Of a stretch of DNA of 64,000 nt, positions 53,907 to 62,831 are shown in pieces (the first letter of the stretch is position 1; each line of letters opens with the position of its first letter). This DNA is from Pseudarthrobacter sp. NamE5 (GTDB lineage Bacteria; Actinomycetota; Actinomycetes; Actinomycetales; Micrococcaceae), in NCBI RefSeq assembly GCF_005796225.1, contig NZ_VAHO01000008.1, forward strand, positions 1 through 64,000, read 5' to 3'. The position numbers and the translations under genes are program-made. Under the pieces are notes generated by a model. It was not told the origin of the DNA and did not search any database. It saw nothing but the letters and a program-made list of their open reading frames with translations.

Positions 53907-55696
53907 CCGCGGTCCGCCAGCCGGACCAGTGCGTCCGCGTGGGCGGCCAACGCCTCCGGTGCGTGCTCATCGCGTTCAGGCAGGCGGGACAGGAACTTCT
54001 GCCGCTCTTCCTGCAGCAGGCGCTGGCAGCGTACGTGCAGGTCCTCCCGGGCCTTCTCCGCCATGCGCCGGACCGCGTCCTCCCCGAAAACTGCCTCCAG
54101 CAACCGCTGGCCCACGACGGCGGTGCCTCCTGCCACGCCTACCTCCAGTCCTGTCAGTCCCGCCGTCATGGAAAACACCACGATCATCAGGGCGGCGCCC
54201 AGGCCGTTGATGCCGAAGGACAGCCAGCGCGCCTGGGTGCGCTTTCCCTGGCCTTCGGTGCGGATCAGATCCATCAGCGCTTCCTGCCAGGCCCTGATTT
54301 CCGCAGCGGCCCGATCCTCGAAGCCGGACGTCGTTCCCGAGAGGTCGTCCTTTCCCAGGAGCTGGCGCCCGGCGGGGTCGGTGCGCCAGCGCTGGTCCGT
54401 GTCCTCGGCGGCATTGGCAGCTTCGTCGACGATGACTGCCTGCAGGCCTGTCTCGATGGCTGCTTCCACCCTCACCGCAGGGGGCGGCTCGCCCCGGAAG
54501 AAGGCGCCCACCCGGTCGCGGAACCGGCCCACGTTCTGCTCGAGGGTCCGGAAGAACTCCCCCGTGCCCACGAAATCCTGCCAGCGGGCCAGAACTTCTC
54601 CCCGCAGGAGCGCACCGTCCCTGGTCGAATCCAGGATCCGTTCGGCGGCGTCCCGGTAAGCGGCCATGGCGGCAGCCTCCAGGGCGTCTGCTGCATGGTG
54701 CTGATCCTTTGCCGCCTGTGCCACTGCCGCAACCCGGCCCGCCAGGGCCCTGACAGTCCCGTTCAATGTGCGCCGGGCGATGTCGGACCGGCCGGCAGCG
54801 TCGGCAGCCAGATCCGCCAGCCATGTCTTCAGCGGCAGGACACTCCCGGCCGGCAGCATGCCCAGGGAATCGAGGTTGGTTTCCGGTATGACGAAGAGCT
54901 GGGCTGCGCCCAGGCCTTCGCGGTCCAGGAGCCTGCGCAGGTCCGCGCTCACTTCTGCCTCTGCGCCCGCCGGCACCCGGTCCAGGACTACGCCTACCAT
55001 GATGTCCCGCGAGGCGGCGTCCAGGAGCAGTTTCCAGGGGACGGCGTCAGCGTAGCGGTTGGCGGTGGTGACAAAGATCCACAGGTCGGCAGCGGCCAGG
55101 AGCTGTGCGGCCAGTTTGCGGTTGTCGTCTGAGATGGAGTCGACGTCAGGGGCGTCCAGGACCGCGATTCCGGCCGGAACGCCGGGGTCGGCCACAAGCA
55201 CCAGGGAAGACATGGCGCCCGCGTCCGGGGCGGCGCCGGCCCGGCTGGCCGGTACCGGACTGCTGGTGACGTAACCCCGGATCCTGCTCAGGCTGGGCAG
55301 GACACGCTGGCCTTCAAACCACGCGGCCTCGGACGGGTGGTGAAGGAGGATCGGCTGCCGGGTGGTGGGGCGGATGGCCCCGGAACGGGTGACGGGGTGG
55401 CCCACGATACCGTTGACGAGCGTTGACTTCCCGGCGCCCGTGGAACCGCCGACAACTGCCAGGAGCGGCGCGTCAAGGCTGCGGTACCGCGGGAGAATGT
55501 AGTCGTCGAGCTGCGCTACTGCGCTGCCGGCTTCGCGTCGGGCCTGTTCGGCTTCAGGCAGGGCCAGCGGCAAAGTTGCGCCGGTCAAGGCATCACGCAC
55601 TTCCTCCAGCAGTGTTACGGCTGCCAGTGCAGTACCGCCGTAGGACGGCGCCGTTGGCGCACCCTGCAGGTCATCGTGCTCGTTGAATGAGGTCAC
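53903..55696 (-). CDS. Dynamin-like membrane GTPase, first of a pair
   Basis: With GTG 55696 as start the protein has 597 residues. The P-loop is GGSTGAGKS (83-91), the G2 threonine lies in IRPTTRQP (near 112) and G3 is DAPD (181-184). G4 is degenerate (VLDRVP instead of N/TKxD), so nucleotide specificity may be relaxed. A long helical middle is followed by a membrane hairpin near 492-530 and a charged helical tail. CATGAT lies six bases before the GTG, which suggests a leaderless start; the frame to 55825 has no ribosome site. It is coupled to its partner. Confidence 0.75.
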   Translation of the reverse strand: MTSFNEHDDLQGAPTAPSYGGTALAAVTLLEEVRDALTGATLPLALPEAEQARREAGSAVAQLDDYILPRYRSLDAPLLAVVGGSTGAGKSTLVNGIVGHPVTRSGAIRPTTRQPILLHHPSEAAWFEGQRVLPSLSRIRGYVTSSPVPASRAGAAPDAGAMSSLVLVADPGVPAGIAVLDAPDVDSISDDNRKLAAQLLAAADLWIFVTTANRYADAVPWKLLLDAASRDIMVGVVLDRVPAGAEAEVSADLRRLLDREGLGAAQLFVIPETNLDSLGMLPAGSVLPLKTWLADLAADAAGRSDIARRTLNGTVRALAGRVAAVAQAAKDQHHAADALEAAAMAAYRDAAERILDSTRDGALLRGEVLARWQDFVGTGEFFRTLEQNVGRFRDRVGAFFRGEPPPAVRVEAAIETGLQAVIVDEAANAAEDTDQRWRTDPAGRQLLGKDDLSGTTSGFEDRAAAEIRAWQEALMDLIRTEGQGKRTQARWLSFGINGLGAALMIVVFSMTAGLTGLEVGVAGGTAVVGQRLLEAVFGEDAVRRMAEKAREDLHVRCQRLLQEERQKFLSRLPERDEHAPEALAAHADALVRLADRG

Positions 55697-55823
55697 AGGA
55701 TCATCATGCCAGTTCAAGCACCCGCAGTTCTCGGTTCCGGCGCGCCTGCAGCTGCTGCCCCACGTTGGCTTGTGCAACACTGACGCTTTCCGCACTCCTG
55801 CGGGCCGCGTCACCAGGGGAAGC

Positions 55824-55856
55824 AAAATGGCCCCGGGCGCCTGCCCGGGACCATTT
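55824..55856 (-). terminator. Terminator downstream of tRNA-Glu
   Basis: On the minus strand AAATGGTCCCGGGC (55856-55843) pairs with GCCCGGGGCCATTT (55838-55825) with one G-U pair, followed by a T. It lies immediately after the tRNA-Glu CCA end and upstream of the GTPase genes. Confidence 0.75.
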
Positions 55857-55862
55857 CCTTGG

Positions 55863-55935
55863 TGACCCCAGCGGGATTCGAACCCGCGTTACCGCCGTGA
55901 GAGGGCGGCGTACTAGGCCGCTATACGATGGGGCC
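55863..55935 (-). tRNA. tRNA-Glu (anticodon CTC)
   Basis: The minus strand reads GGCCCCATCGTATAGCGG... and folds into a normal cloverleaf. The acceptor is GGCCCCA/TGGGGTC, the anticodon stem CCGCC/GGCGG holds the loop CTCTCAC with anticodon CTC, and the T arm contains GGTTCGAATCC. The discriminator is A at 55863, and CCA is encoded at 55862-55860. The gltX gene for its synthetase lies 1 kb upstream. Confidence 0.96.
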
Positions 55936-56071
55936 GTGTACTTTACCGTACTTTTTCAGCGTTTCCGCTGGTCAAGCTCAGTGATTGTTTCACACACTTC
56001 GCTCTGGTTTCAAATCGGCGAACCGCATGAAACCTTCTGTCCTGAACACCGAATCAGTCCTCAAACCAGAG

Positions 56072-56143
56072 CTGGGATACCAGGACTCGAACCTAGAATG
56101 ACGGTACCAGAAACCGTAGTGTTGCCAATTACACCATATCCCA
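56072..56143 (-). tRNA. tRNA-Gln (anticodon CTG)
   Basis: The minus strand reads TGGGATATGGTGTAATTGGC... with acceptor TGGGATA/TATCCCA and anticodon stem ACGGT/ACCGT holding TTCTGGT, anticodon CTG. The T arm contains GGTTCGAGTCC. The discriminator is G at 56072, and the next bases are CTC, so CCA must be added after transcription, unlike the neighbouring tRNA-Glu. No promoter was assigned in the 110 bases before it. Confidence 0.95.
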
Positions 56144-56252
56144 ATGGCACTTTCGGGCCGGTTTTCAAGGGCTTTCCCCTGCTCCGTGCGCCTCAGCACG
56201 AGAAATTACTTTACCCGACACTTCCGGCCCGCACAAATCGGAGCACTGTGAT

Positions 56253-56990
56253 CTAGGTGACCAGTTCGTCCAGGGAGGCCACCATGCCGCCGTCGAACCC
56301 CTCCACCTGCTCCCCCGCCCGGTTGAGCCAGACGCCCAGGAGGCCGGCCGCCGTCGAGCCCTCGGCGTCCAGCAGGCGGTTGTCACCCACGTAGAGGGTC
56401 TCGAAAGGCGCCGTGCCCAGCAGCCGGACTCCTTCAAGGTAGATGGCCGGATTCGGCTTGGCCACGCCCAGTGTGTCTGTGCCCACCAGGCGCCGCACCC
56501 GTTCAAGGCCGGCACCGTCGAGCTTCGCGCGCTGGTAGTCGTGGACGTTGTTGCTCACGGCGCCATAGGGGATGCCCGCCCTGTCCAGCACGTCCAGCAG
56601 TGGCATCACGTCCGGAAAGGGCTTCACGTACGCGGGCTGTTTTTCCATGTAGGCCGTCAGCCACTGATGCGATTGCTCACCGTCGGCCAACTCGACCCCG
56701 AAGTGGCCCAGGGCAGCCCGGCCGCGCAGCAGGCGCTGTTCGTTGAACGTCAGCTCACCCGCCAAATAACGGTCGTAGTAGTGTGTGGTTTCGTGCGTGA
56801 AAATGCGCCCGAACCGCTCCCACCCGGCCTGGTCAAGGCCGGGCAGGAGGTGCTCGCTGACTTCCCGCAGGGCGGTGGTCATCGAAAATTCGAGATCCAC
56901 CAGCGTGTCATCGATGTCGAACAGGATCCCCCGCACCATCCCGAAGCGGGTGGAAAGAGCAGCGGAGGTGGCGGTGCCGGGCGCAGTCAT
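56253..56990 (-). CDS. HAD-family hydrolase
   Basis: The 245-residue protein is a haloacid-dehalogenase-type phosphatase. The nucleophile motif is FDIDDTLVD near residue 24, the second motif lies in GAVSNNVHDYQ, and the final acidic motif is VGDNRLLDAEGSTAAG. A helical cap (residues about 35-110) is typical of small-molecule phosphatases. Its substrate is unknown. Its ATG overlaps the gltX stop by one base (TGATG), so it is translated together with gltX. Confidence 0.88.
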   Translation of the reverse strand: MTAPGTATSAALSTRFGMVRGILFDIDDTLVDLEFSMTTALREVSEHLLPGLDQAGWERFGRIFTHETTHYYDRYLAGELTFNEQRLLRGRAALGHFGVELADGEQSHQWLTAYMEKQPAYVKPFPDVMPLLDVLDRAGIPYGAVSNNVHDYQRAKLDGAGLERVRRLVGTDTLGVAKPNPAIYLEGVRLLGTAPFETLYVGDNRLLDAEGSTAAGLLGVWLNRAGEQVEGFDGGMVASLDELVT

Positions 56991-58504
56991 CAGCCGCGGA
57001 AGGTCCGGAGCCTGCGGAGGGAGGAGTCCCTGCCCAGGATCACCATGGACTCGAACAGCGGCGGGGAAATGCGCCGGCCGGAAACAGCCGTCCGCACCGG
57101 ACCGAAGGCGAGGCGGGGCTTCAGGCCCAGGTCCTCCACGAGCGCCTGCTTGAGGGCAGCCTGGATGTCTTCGGCCGTCCAGTCCTGGACACCGTCCAGG
57201 ACGGTGATCGCCGCGTCCAGCACCTCCTCGAGGTTGGCCGGCAGGCCCTTCCGGGCGTCGTCCGCGATGTCGATTGCGTCGTCGTCCTTGAACAAAAAGC
57301 CGAGCATCTCCGGCGCCTCGCCCAGCAGAGTGATGCGTTCCTGGATCAGCGGAGCTGCCTCGGTGAGAATCTTCTCCTGCCGTGCCGTGAGCTGCTCCCC
57401 CACGTAGCCGGCAGTGCGCAGGTAGGGCACAAGCCGGTCCCGGAAGTCTTCTGAAGCGAGCATCCGGATGTGGGTGCCGTTGATGGCCTCGGCCTTCTTG
57501 ATGTCGAAGCGCGCCGGGTTGGCCAGCACGTCGTGGACGTCGAAGTTTTCGATGAGCTGGTCCACGGTGAAGATGTCCTCGTCAGCGGAGAGGCTCCAGC
57601 CCAGCAGCGACAGATAGTTGAGGAGGCCCTCGGGGATGAAGCCCCGGTCCCGCAGGAGGAACAGGTTGGACTGCGGATCCCGCTTGGACAGCTTCTTGTT
57701 GCCCTCCCCCATCACGTAGGGAAGGTGGCCGAATTCAGGCATGTACTGTGCCACGCCCAGTTCCATGAGCGCCCGGATGAGGACAACCTGGCGCGGCGTG
57801 GAGGAAAGCAGGTCCTCCCCGCGCAGCACATGGGTGATGCCCATGAGGGCGTCGTCAACGGGGTTCACCAGCGTGTAGAGCGGGGAACCATCGGCGCGCA
57901 CAATGACATAGTCCGGGATGCTGCCGGCCTTGAAGGTGATCTCGCCGCGGACGAGGTCGGTGAAGGTGACGTCCTCATCGGGCATCCGGACGCGGAGCAC
58001 CGGTTCCCGGCCCTCGGACTTGAAGGCCGCCACCTGCTCTTCGCTGAGGTCGCGATCAAAGTTGTCGTAGCCGAGCTTCGGGTCGCGGCCGGCGGCCCGG
58101 TGGCGCGCCTCCACTTCCTCCGGCGACGAGTAGCACTCGTAGGCGTAGCCGCCTTCGATCAGCTTGGCCACCACGTCCTTGTAGAGGTCCAGGCGCTGCG
58201 ACTGCCGGTACGGCTCGTGGGGACCGCCAACCTCCACGCCCTCATCCCAGGTGATGCCCAGCCACTTCAAGGCTTCCAGCAGCTGCTCGTAGCTCTCCTC
58301 CGAGTCGCGTGCCGCGTCCGTGTCCTCGATCCGGAAGACGAACGTGCCCTTGGTGTGCCTGGCATGGGCCCAGTTGAACAGCGCCGTGCGGACCAGCCCG
58401 ACGTGCGGGGTCCCGGTAGGCGAAGGGCAGAACCGGACCCGCACGGGTGTGTCGGCGGAAATGGAGGGCAGGGAGGCAGCATTCGACGCAGAAGCAGTAG
58501 TCAT
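56990..58504 (-). CDS. gltX: Glutamyl-tRNA synthetase
   Basis: GltX charges tRNA-Glu. The class I signature is [14 protein letters not shown] (28-40), and the KMSKS-like loop is KLSKR (271-275). The length is 504 residues with a normal anticodon-binding domain. In bacteria that use the GatCAB amidotransferase this enzyme also loads Glu on tRNA-Gln; the nearby tRNA-Gln gene and the lack of a glnS here are compatible but not proof. It follows the FAH gene by 49 bases and is coupled to the HAD gene. Confidence 0.96.
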   Translation of the reverse strand: MTTASASNAASLPSISADTPVRVRFCPSPTGTPHVGLVRTALFNWAHARHTKGTFVFRIEDTDAARDSEESYEQLLEALKWLGITWDEGVEVGGPHEPYRQSQRLDLYKDVVAKLIEGGYAYECYSSPEEVEARHRAAGRDPKLGYDNFDRDLSEEQVAAFKSEGREPVLRVRMPDEDVTFTDLVRGEITFKAGSIPDYVIVRADGSPLYTLVNPVDDALMGITHVLRGEDLLSSTPRQVVLIRALMELGVAQYMPEFGHLPYVMGEGNKKLSKRDPQSNLFLLRDRGFIPEGLLNYLSLLGWSLSADEDIFTVDQLIENFDVHDVLANPARFDIKKAEAINGTHIRMLASEDFRDRLVPYLRTAGYVGEQLTARQEKILTEAAPLIQERITLLGEAPEMLGFLFKDDDAIDIADDARKGLPANLEEVLDAAITVLDGVQDWTAEDIQAALKQALVEDLGLKPRLAFGPVRTAVSGRRISPPLFESMVILGRDSSLRRLRTFRG

Positions 58505-58553
58505 AGTGGCTTCAACTTTACCGTCTGCCGCCAGTGGTTCAGGTGGCGCGGGG

Positions 58554-59330
58554 TCAGCGGCGCACGATGGGGTTGGACAGGCGGCCGATGCCTTCGATGT
58601 CCACCTCGATGCGGTCCCCCGGGCTCACCAGGCCAACTCCAGCCGGTGTCCCGGTCATGATGACATCACCCGGCAGGAGTGTGAACGCCTGCGAGACGAT
58701 GGACACCAGTTCGCGGACTCCCCTGATCATCTGGCTGGTATTTCCATCCTGCCGCAGCTCCCCGTTGAGCCGGGCCTGGATCCGCACGTCCTCGGTGTCC
58801 AGCTCGGTCTCAATCCACGGCCCCAGCGGCGCAGACGTATCGAAGCCCTTGGCGCGGGTCCACTGCAGGTCGGTTTTCTGGACGTCCCGGGCGGTGAGGT
58901 CGTTGCCGCAGGTGTAGCCGAAGATGACGTCGTCCACGCGGTCCTCGGGCACGTCCTTGCAGATCCGGCCGATCACTACGCACAGCTCCGCCTCGAAAGA
59001 GACTTCCTCGGAGAAGTCCGGCAGCACAACAGGATCGTTGGGGCCGACGACGGCGGTGTTGGGCTTCAGGAACAGGAGCGGCTGGGCGGGGACTTCGTTG
59101 CCGAGTTCACGCGCGTGCTCCACGAAGTTGCGCCCCACGCCGATCACCTTGCTCCGGGGAATGATGGGGGCCAGCAGCCGGATGTCCTCCAGCTTGTGCC
59201 GTACGGAGGTGCGCTCCACGCCGCTGAAGAAGGGATCTCCGTGGATGACAGTGATCTCCTCACTGCCCGTCTCACCTTCGACAACACCGTAGAGGGGATC
59301 AGAATCGACGACAAACCTGGCAATACGCAT
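58554..59330 (-). CDS. Fumarylacetoacetate hydrolase family protein
   Basis: The 258-residue protein belongs to the FAH superfamily of hydrolases, isomerases and decarboxylases. The metal ligands are expected in [10 protein letters not shown] (the E-x-E pair) and the Asp of [23 protein letters not shown] and MTGTPAGVG are typical. The cluster position before gltX is common in actinobacteria. The substrate is unknown; members act on acylpyruvates or oxaloacetate. TAGGGT lies seven bases before the ATG, and AGGAG overlaps the same space. Confidence 0.88.
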   Translation of the reverse strand: MRIARFVVDSDPLYGVVEGETGSEEITVIHGDPFFSGVERTSVRHKLEDIRLLAPIIPRSKVIGVGRNFVEHARELGNEVPAQPLLFLKPNTAVVGPNDPVVLPDFSEEVSFEAELCVVIGRICKDVPEDRVDDVIFGYTCGNDLTARDVQKTDLQWTRAKGFDTSAPLGPWIETELDTEDVRIQARLNGELRQDGNTSQMIRGVRELVSIVSQAFTLLPGDVIMTGTPAGVGLVSPGDRIEVDIEGIGRLSNPIVRR

Positions 59331-59372
59331 GGCTCCTACCCTACCGTCTTGCCCCCAGCCTCCCGGCCGCGG

Positions 59373-60173
59373 CTAGTGCCGTGCTGACCCGCCGCGCAGG
59401 TAGTGGAGCTGCGCGGCAACGGAAGTTTCAGCGGCGCGCCGGACGGAGGGGTCGACGTCGGAATAGACGGCGTCGGTGACGTCACGGACGGCTGCGTCCT
59501 GGCCCAGCCGGTCCAAGGCGTCGCGGATCTGCCCCAGCCGGTCGAGACGGTGGCTGCGGTAACTGCCGACGATGTCCGTCAGCGAAGTGAGTGCGGGACC
59601 GTGCGCGGGCAGGACGGTCGCCTCGCCCAGGGCTTCAAGCGTGTCCAGCGAGGCCAGGTAGTCGCCCAGGCTGCCGTCCGGATAGTCGAGCATCGTGGTG
59701 CCGCGGCCCAGGATGGTGTCCCCGGTCAGGACCGAACCGTGCGGGCCGTCGCCGGGTAGCTGGAAGCAGACTGAGTCGGAGGTGTGGCCGGGAGTTGCCA
59801 TCACCCGGATCTCCAGTCCTGCCGCGAGGATGGTTTCCCCTTCCACAAGAGGGTGCCCTCCGCCATGGCAGTGGTTGGGATCGGCGGCGCGGACAGGAGC
59901 TCCCGTCAGTTCACGCAGCCGGCTGGAGCCCGCGGTGTGGTCTGCGTGCCGGTGCGTAACAAGGATCAGCTTTACCGGGCCGGCGGCCGCCAGCGCCTTG
60001 AGATGGGCCTCGTCGAGTGGACCTGGGTCAACCACCACGGCGCCTTGATGACCCGGGGCCCGCAGCACGTACGAGTTGGTTCCGTCCAGGCTCATCGGCC
60101 CGGGATTGGGAGCCAGGATCGATTGCGTCAGGGCGGAGCTGCGGTGAAGGGCGGGACCGGAAGCTGAAGTCAC
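59373..60173 (-). CDS. MBL-fold metallo-hydrolase (glyoxalase II-like)
   Basis: The 266-residue protein has the dinuclear zinc motif THRHADH (73-79), a further His in MATPGHTSDS, Asp in LTGDTILGRG and His in VLPAHGPAL. The C-terminal helical part (VTDAVYSDVDPSVRRAAETSVAAQLHYL) resembles the LACTB2/RNase-like branch more than classic glyoxalase II. Two GTG codons, 60176 and 60173, are possible starts; the latter is used. It lies 42 bases before the FAH gene on the same strand. The 217 bases upstream, to ilvE, hold only GC-rich partial hairpins. Confidence 0.85.
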   Translation of the reverse strand: MTSASGPALHRSSALTQSILAPNPGPMSLDGTNSYVLRAPGHQGAVVVDPGPLDEAHLKALAAAGPVKLILVTHRHADHTAGSSRLRELTGAPVRAADPNHCHGGGHPLVEGETILAAGLEIRVMATPGHTSDSVCFQLPGDGPHGSVLTGDTILGRGTTMLDYPDGSLGDYLASLDTLEALGEATVLPAHGPALTSLTDIVGSYRSHRLDRLGQIRDALDRLGQDAAVRDVTDAVYSDVDPSVRRAAETSVAAQLHYLRGGSARH

Positions 60174-60390
60174 CACCCCATCTTTGCATCGACGGCTGGA
60201 TCGCGGGTGTCCCGGCAACCGGAACGTCCGCCGCAACCGGGCGATTGCCGAAGAAGCGGCACGGAGGCACTGAAGCCAGTGTCCCGCAAGGCCCTCAAGA
60301 TCGCCGCCCGGACGGCCGCCCGCCGCTGACGGACGGCGGCCGCCGGGACCTGGCCCGGCAGCCGCCGTCGTACGTCAGGATTGCGCTGGA

Positions 60391-61503
60391 CTACGCCAGG
60401 CGCGTCAGCCAGCCGTGCGTGTCGGGGAGCCTTCCGGTCTGGATGCCGAGCAGCTGCTCGCGGATGGCCATGGTGGTCTCCCCCGCCTTGGCGTCCTCGG
60501 AACCAATGAACTCCGTCGCGTCCTTAAGGACACCGATCGGAGTGATGACGGCGGCCGTACCGCAGGCGAAGACCTCGGTGATGTCGCCGGAGGCAACGCC
60601 GTCGCGCCATTCGTCCAGGGTGATCTTCCGCTCGGTGACCTCCCGGCCCATGTCCTTGGCCACCTGGATGACGGACATCCTGGTGATGCCTTCCAGGATG
60701 GTGCCGGTGAGCGCCGGAGTAACCAGCGAGCCGTCCTTCAGCACGAAGAAGACGTTCATGCCGCCCAGCTCCTCAACGGCGTTGTCGTTGAACTGATCAA
60801 GGAAGAGGACCTGCTTGCAGCCGTTGGCTTCAGCTTCCTGCTGGGCGATCAGCGAGGCAGCGTAGTTGCCGCCGCACTTCGCATCGCCGGTGCCGCCTCG
60901 GCCTGCCCGTGCGTACTGGCGTGAGATCCAAATGGAGACAGGCTTCAGTTCGCCGCCGAAGTAGTTGCCGGCCGGCGAGGCGATCACCCGGAAGGACACC
61001 TCACGTGCAGCCCGCACACCCAGGAAGGCTTCGGTGGCGATCATGAACGGCCGCAGGTAGAGGGCTTCGCCGTCACCGCTGGGGACCCATTCCTTGTCAG
61101 CAGTGACAAGCTCACGGATTGCGCCGAGGAAGTATTCGGCCGGCAGTTCAGGAAGGGCGAGCCTGCGCGCGGACTTGTTCAGCCGTGCCGCGTTTGCTTC
61201 GGGGCGGAAGGACCAGATGGAACCGTCCGCGTGCCGATAAGCCTTGAGTCCCTCGAAAATCTCCTGCCCGTAGTGCAGCACCGCGGCGGACGGGTCCAGG
61301 ACAATCGGTCCGTACGCTTCAATCCGGGCATTGTGCCAGCCGCCGTTGCCGTGCTCGTCCACGCTGTAGTCAACAACCGCTGTGTGGTCGGTGAAGTGGT
61401 TGCCGAATCCCGGGTTGGCCAGGATGGCTGCACGTTCTTCAGCAGACTTCGGGTTGGCCGATAGCTGCTGGCTGAATTCGACGCCGGGGGCGGTCTGAGT
61501 CAT
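60391..61503 (-). CDS. ilvE: Branched-chain amino acid aminotransferase
   Basis: IlvE performs the last step of leucine, isoleucine and valine synthesis and the first of their breakdown. The 370-residue type II enzyme has the PLP lysine in DAKCGGNYAAS (Lys209), LHYGQEIFEGLKAYR near 77-91 and ELGGMNVFFV. GGAGG lies four bases before the ATG. It follows leuB by 105 bases, with a double hairpin in the gap. Its 2-keto acid products feed branched fatty acid primers used by FabH. Confidence 0.96.
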   Translation of the reverse strand: MTQTAPGVEFSQQLSANPKSAEERAAILANPGFGNHFTDHTAVVDYSVDEHGNGGWHNARIEAYGPIVLDPSAAVLHYGQEIFEGLKAYRHADGSIWSFRPEANAARLNKSARRLALPELPAEYFLGAIRELVTADKEWVPSGDGEALYLRPFMIATEAFLGVRAAREVSFRVIASPAGNYFGGELKPVSIWISRQYARAGRGGTGDAKCGGNYAASLIAQQEAEANGCKQVLFLDQFNDNAVEELGGMNVFFVLKDGSLVTPALTGTILEGITRMSVIQVAKDMGREVTERKITLDEWRDGVASGDITEVFACGTAAVITPIGVLKDATEFIGSEDAKAGETTMAIREQLLGIQTGRLPDTHGWLTRLA

Positions 61504-61519
61504 GGTTCCTCCACGATCG

Positions 61520-61555
61520 GCCGCCCCGGGTTCAGCGCTGAACTACCAGGGCGGC
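61520..61555 (-). promoter_or_regulatory. Nested hairpin in the leuB-ilvE gap
   Basis: An outer 7-bp stem GCCGCCC (61520-61526)/GGGCGGC (61549-61555) encloses the perfect 14-bp palindrome GTTCAGCGCTGAAC (61530-61543). It ends just before the ilvE ribosome site, so it could be an attenuator, a repressor site or the end of the leuB transcript. Confidence 0.45.
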
Positions 61556-61608
61556 ATTTGGTGATTCGAGACAAGCTTACGCCCCTAGCCTGAGGCCCTG
61601 GCGCGGGG

Positions 61609-62661
61609 TCAGAGCCCGGCGGCGATGGCGTCGCCGATGGCACTGGTGCTGCGTGCACCGCCGTCGCGCCTTTCGACGTCGGCAACCACTGCCGCTTCAA
61701 TCCTGCGGGCCGCTGCAGCGTAACCGAGGTGGTCCAGCAGGAGGGCGGCGGAGAGGATGGCGGCCGTGGGGTCCGCTTTGCCCTGCCCGGCAATGTCCGG
61801 GGCTGAACCGTGGACCGGCTCAAACATGGACGGCGCCGTACGGTCCATGTTGATATTGCCGGATGCCGCAAGGCCGATGCCGCCGGTGATGGCCGCGGCA
61901 AGGTCGGTGAGGATGTCACCAAAGAGGTTATCGGTGACGATCACATCGAAACGGGACGGGTCCGTGACCATGAAGATGGTGGCGGCGTCCACGTGCAGGT
62001 AGTCGTGGGTAACCTCGGGGAATTCCTGTGCCACTGCCTCGACGGTGCGCTTCCACAGATGGCCGGCATACACCAGGACGTTGTGCTTGTGTACCAGGGT
62101 GACGTGCTTGCGTTCCCTGGCGCTGGCTCGGCGGAAGGCGTCCCGGACCACGCGCTCCACGCCGTGGGCCGTGTTGAGTGAGACTTCGGTCGCCACCTCC
62201 TGCGGGGTGCCGACGCGCAGGGTGCCGCCGTTGCCCACGTAGGGCCCCTCAGTGCCTTCTCGGACCACTATGAAGTCGATGGTGCCGGGGTTGGCCAGCG
62301 GGGAGCCGACGGTTCCGTAGAGCCGGGAGGGCCGCAGGTTGACGTAGTGGTCAAGGCTGAAGCGGAGCTTGAGCAGCATCTCGCGCTCAATGATGCCGGA
62401 GGGAATGCGGGTATCGCCGGGGGCAGCGCCCACCGCGCCAAACAGGATCGCGTCCCGCCTCCGGAGATCCGCCAGGACCTCGTCCGGCAGGGTCTCCCCC
62501 GTGGCCAGCCAGTGCTCGGCGCCGAGCTTGTAGTGGGTCTGCTTGAGTTCTGCACCCTCAGCCGCCACCGCCTTTTCAAGGACTTTGAGTGCCTCAGCAA
62601 TCACCTCGGGGCCAATGCCGTCGCCGGGGATAACTGCAAGATCAATGGAGGATGCGCTCAT
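61609..62661 (-). CDS. leuB: 3-isopropylmalate dehydrogenase
   Basis: LeuB oxidises 3-isopropylmalate with NAD and releases CO2 to form the leucine keto acid. The 350-residue protein begins with [25 protein letters not shown] and has [26 protein letters not shown], the [28 protein letters not shown] catalytic block and [25 protein letters not shown] lies exactly six bases before the ATG, so translation is probably leaderless. It is separated from leuCD by 11 kb. Confidence 0.97.
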   Translation of the reverse strand: MSASSIDLAVIPGDGIGPEVIAEALKVLEKAVAAEGAELKQTHYKLGAEHWLATGETLPDEVLADLRRRDAILFGAVGAAPGDTRIPSGIIEREMLLKLRFSLDHYVNLRPSRLYGTVGSPLANPGTIDFIVVREGTEGPYVGNGGTLRVGTPQEVATEVSLNTAHGVERVVRDAFRRASARERKHVTLVHKHNVLVYAGHLWKRTVEAVAQEFPEVTHDYLHVDAATIFMVTDPSRFDVIVTDNLFGDILTDLAAAITGGIGLAASGNINMDRTAPSMFEPVHGSAPDIAGQGKADPTAAILSAALLLDHLGYAAAARRIEAAVVADVERRDGGARSTSAIGDAIAAGL

Positions 62662-62667
62662 GGATTC

Positions 62668-62698
62668 AGGGTAGCCAAGCGATCCATATGCTGGTCAA
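62668..62698 (-). promoter_or_regulatory. leuB promoter
   Basis: On the minus strand TTGACC (62698-62693) and TACCCT (62673-62668) are 19 bases apart. The -35 box matches five of six consensus bases. Transcription would start on the ATG of leuB. The spacing is at the long end of the normal range. Confidence 0.55.
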
Positions 62699-62753
62699 GC
62701 CGTCTCAGGTTGTGGACGCGCGGTAACCCTCCTGCAGTTGATGCGCGAAAACG

Positions 62754-62798
62754 GCGAACGCTCTCTCACTTCCCGTTCAGGGGTGAAAGAGCGTTCGC
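62754..62798 (-). terminator. Terminator-like palindromic element after metG
   Basis: GCGAACGCTCT (62754-62764) pairs with AGAGCGTTCGC (62788-62798), with further partial pairing (TCAC/GTGA) towards the loop. On the minus strand the stem is followed by CGTTTTCG. A third, related AGAGAGCGTCC lies at about 62818-62828. It sits 34 bases after the metG stop and resembles an intergenic repeat as well as a terminator. Confidence 0.65.
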
Positions 62799-62831
62799 GG
62801 AAAAGCCGCGTTAAGTAAGAGAGCGTCCGGA

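Noticed and set aside
61504..61608. T-box or leader-peptide attenuator for ilvE
   Set aside because: No T-box core sequence and no short open frame rich in branched-chain codons was found; only the nested hairpin is supported.
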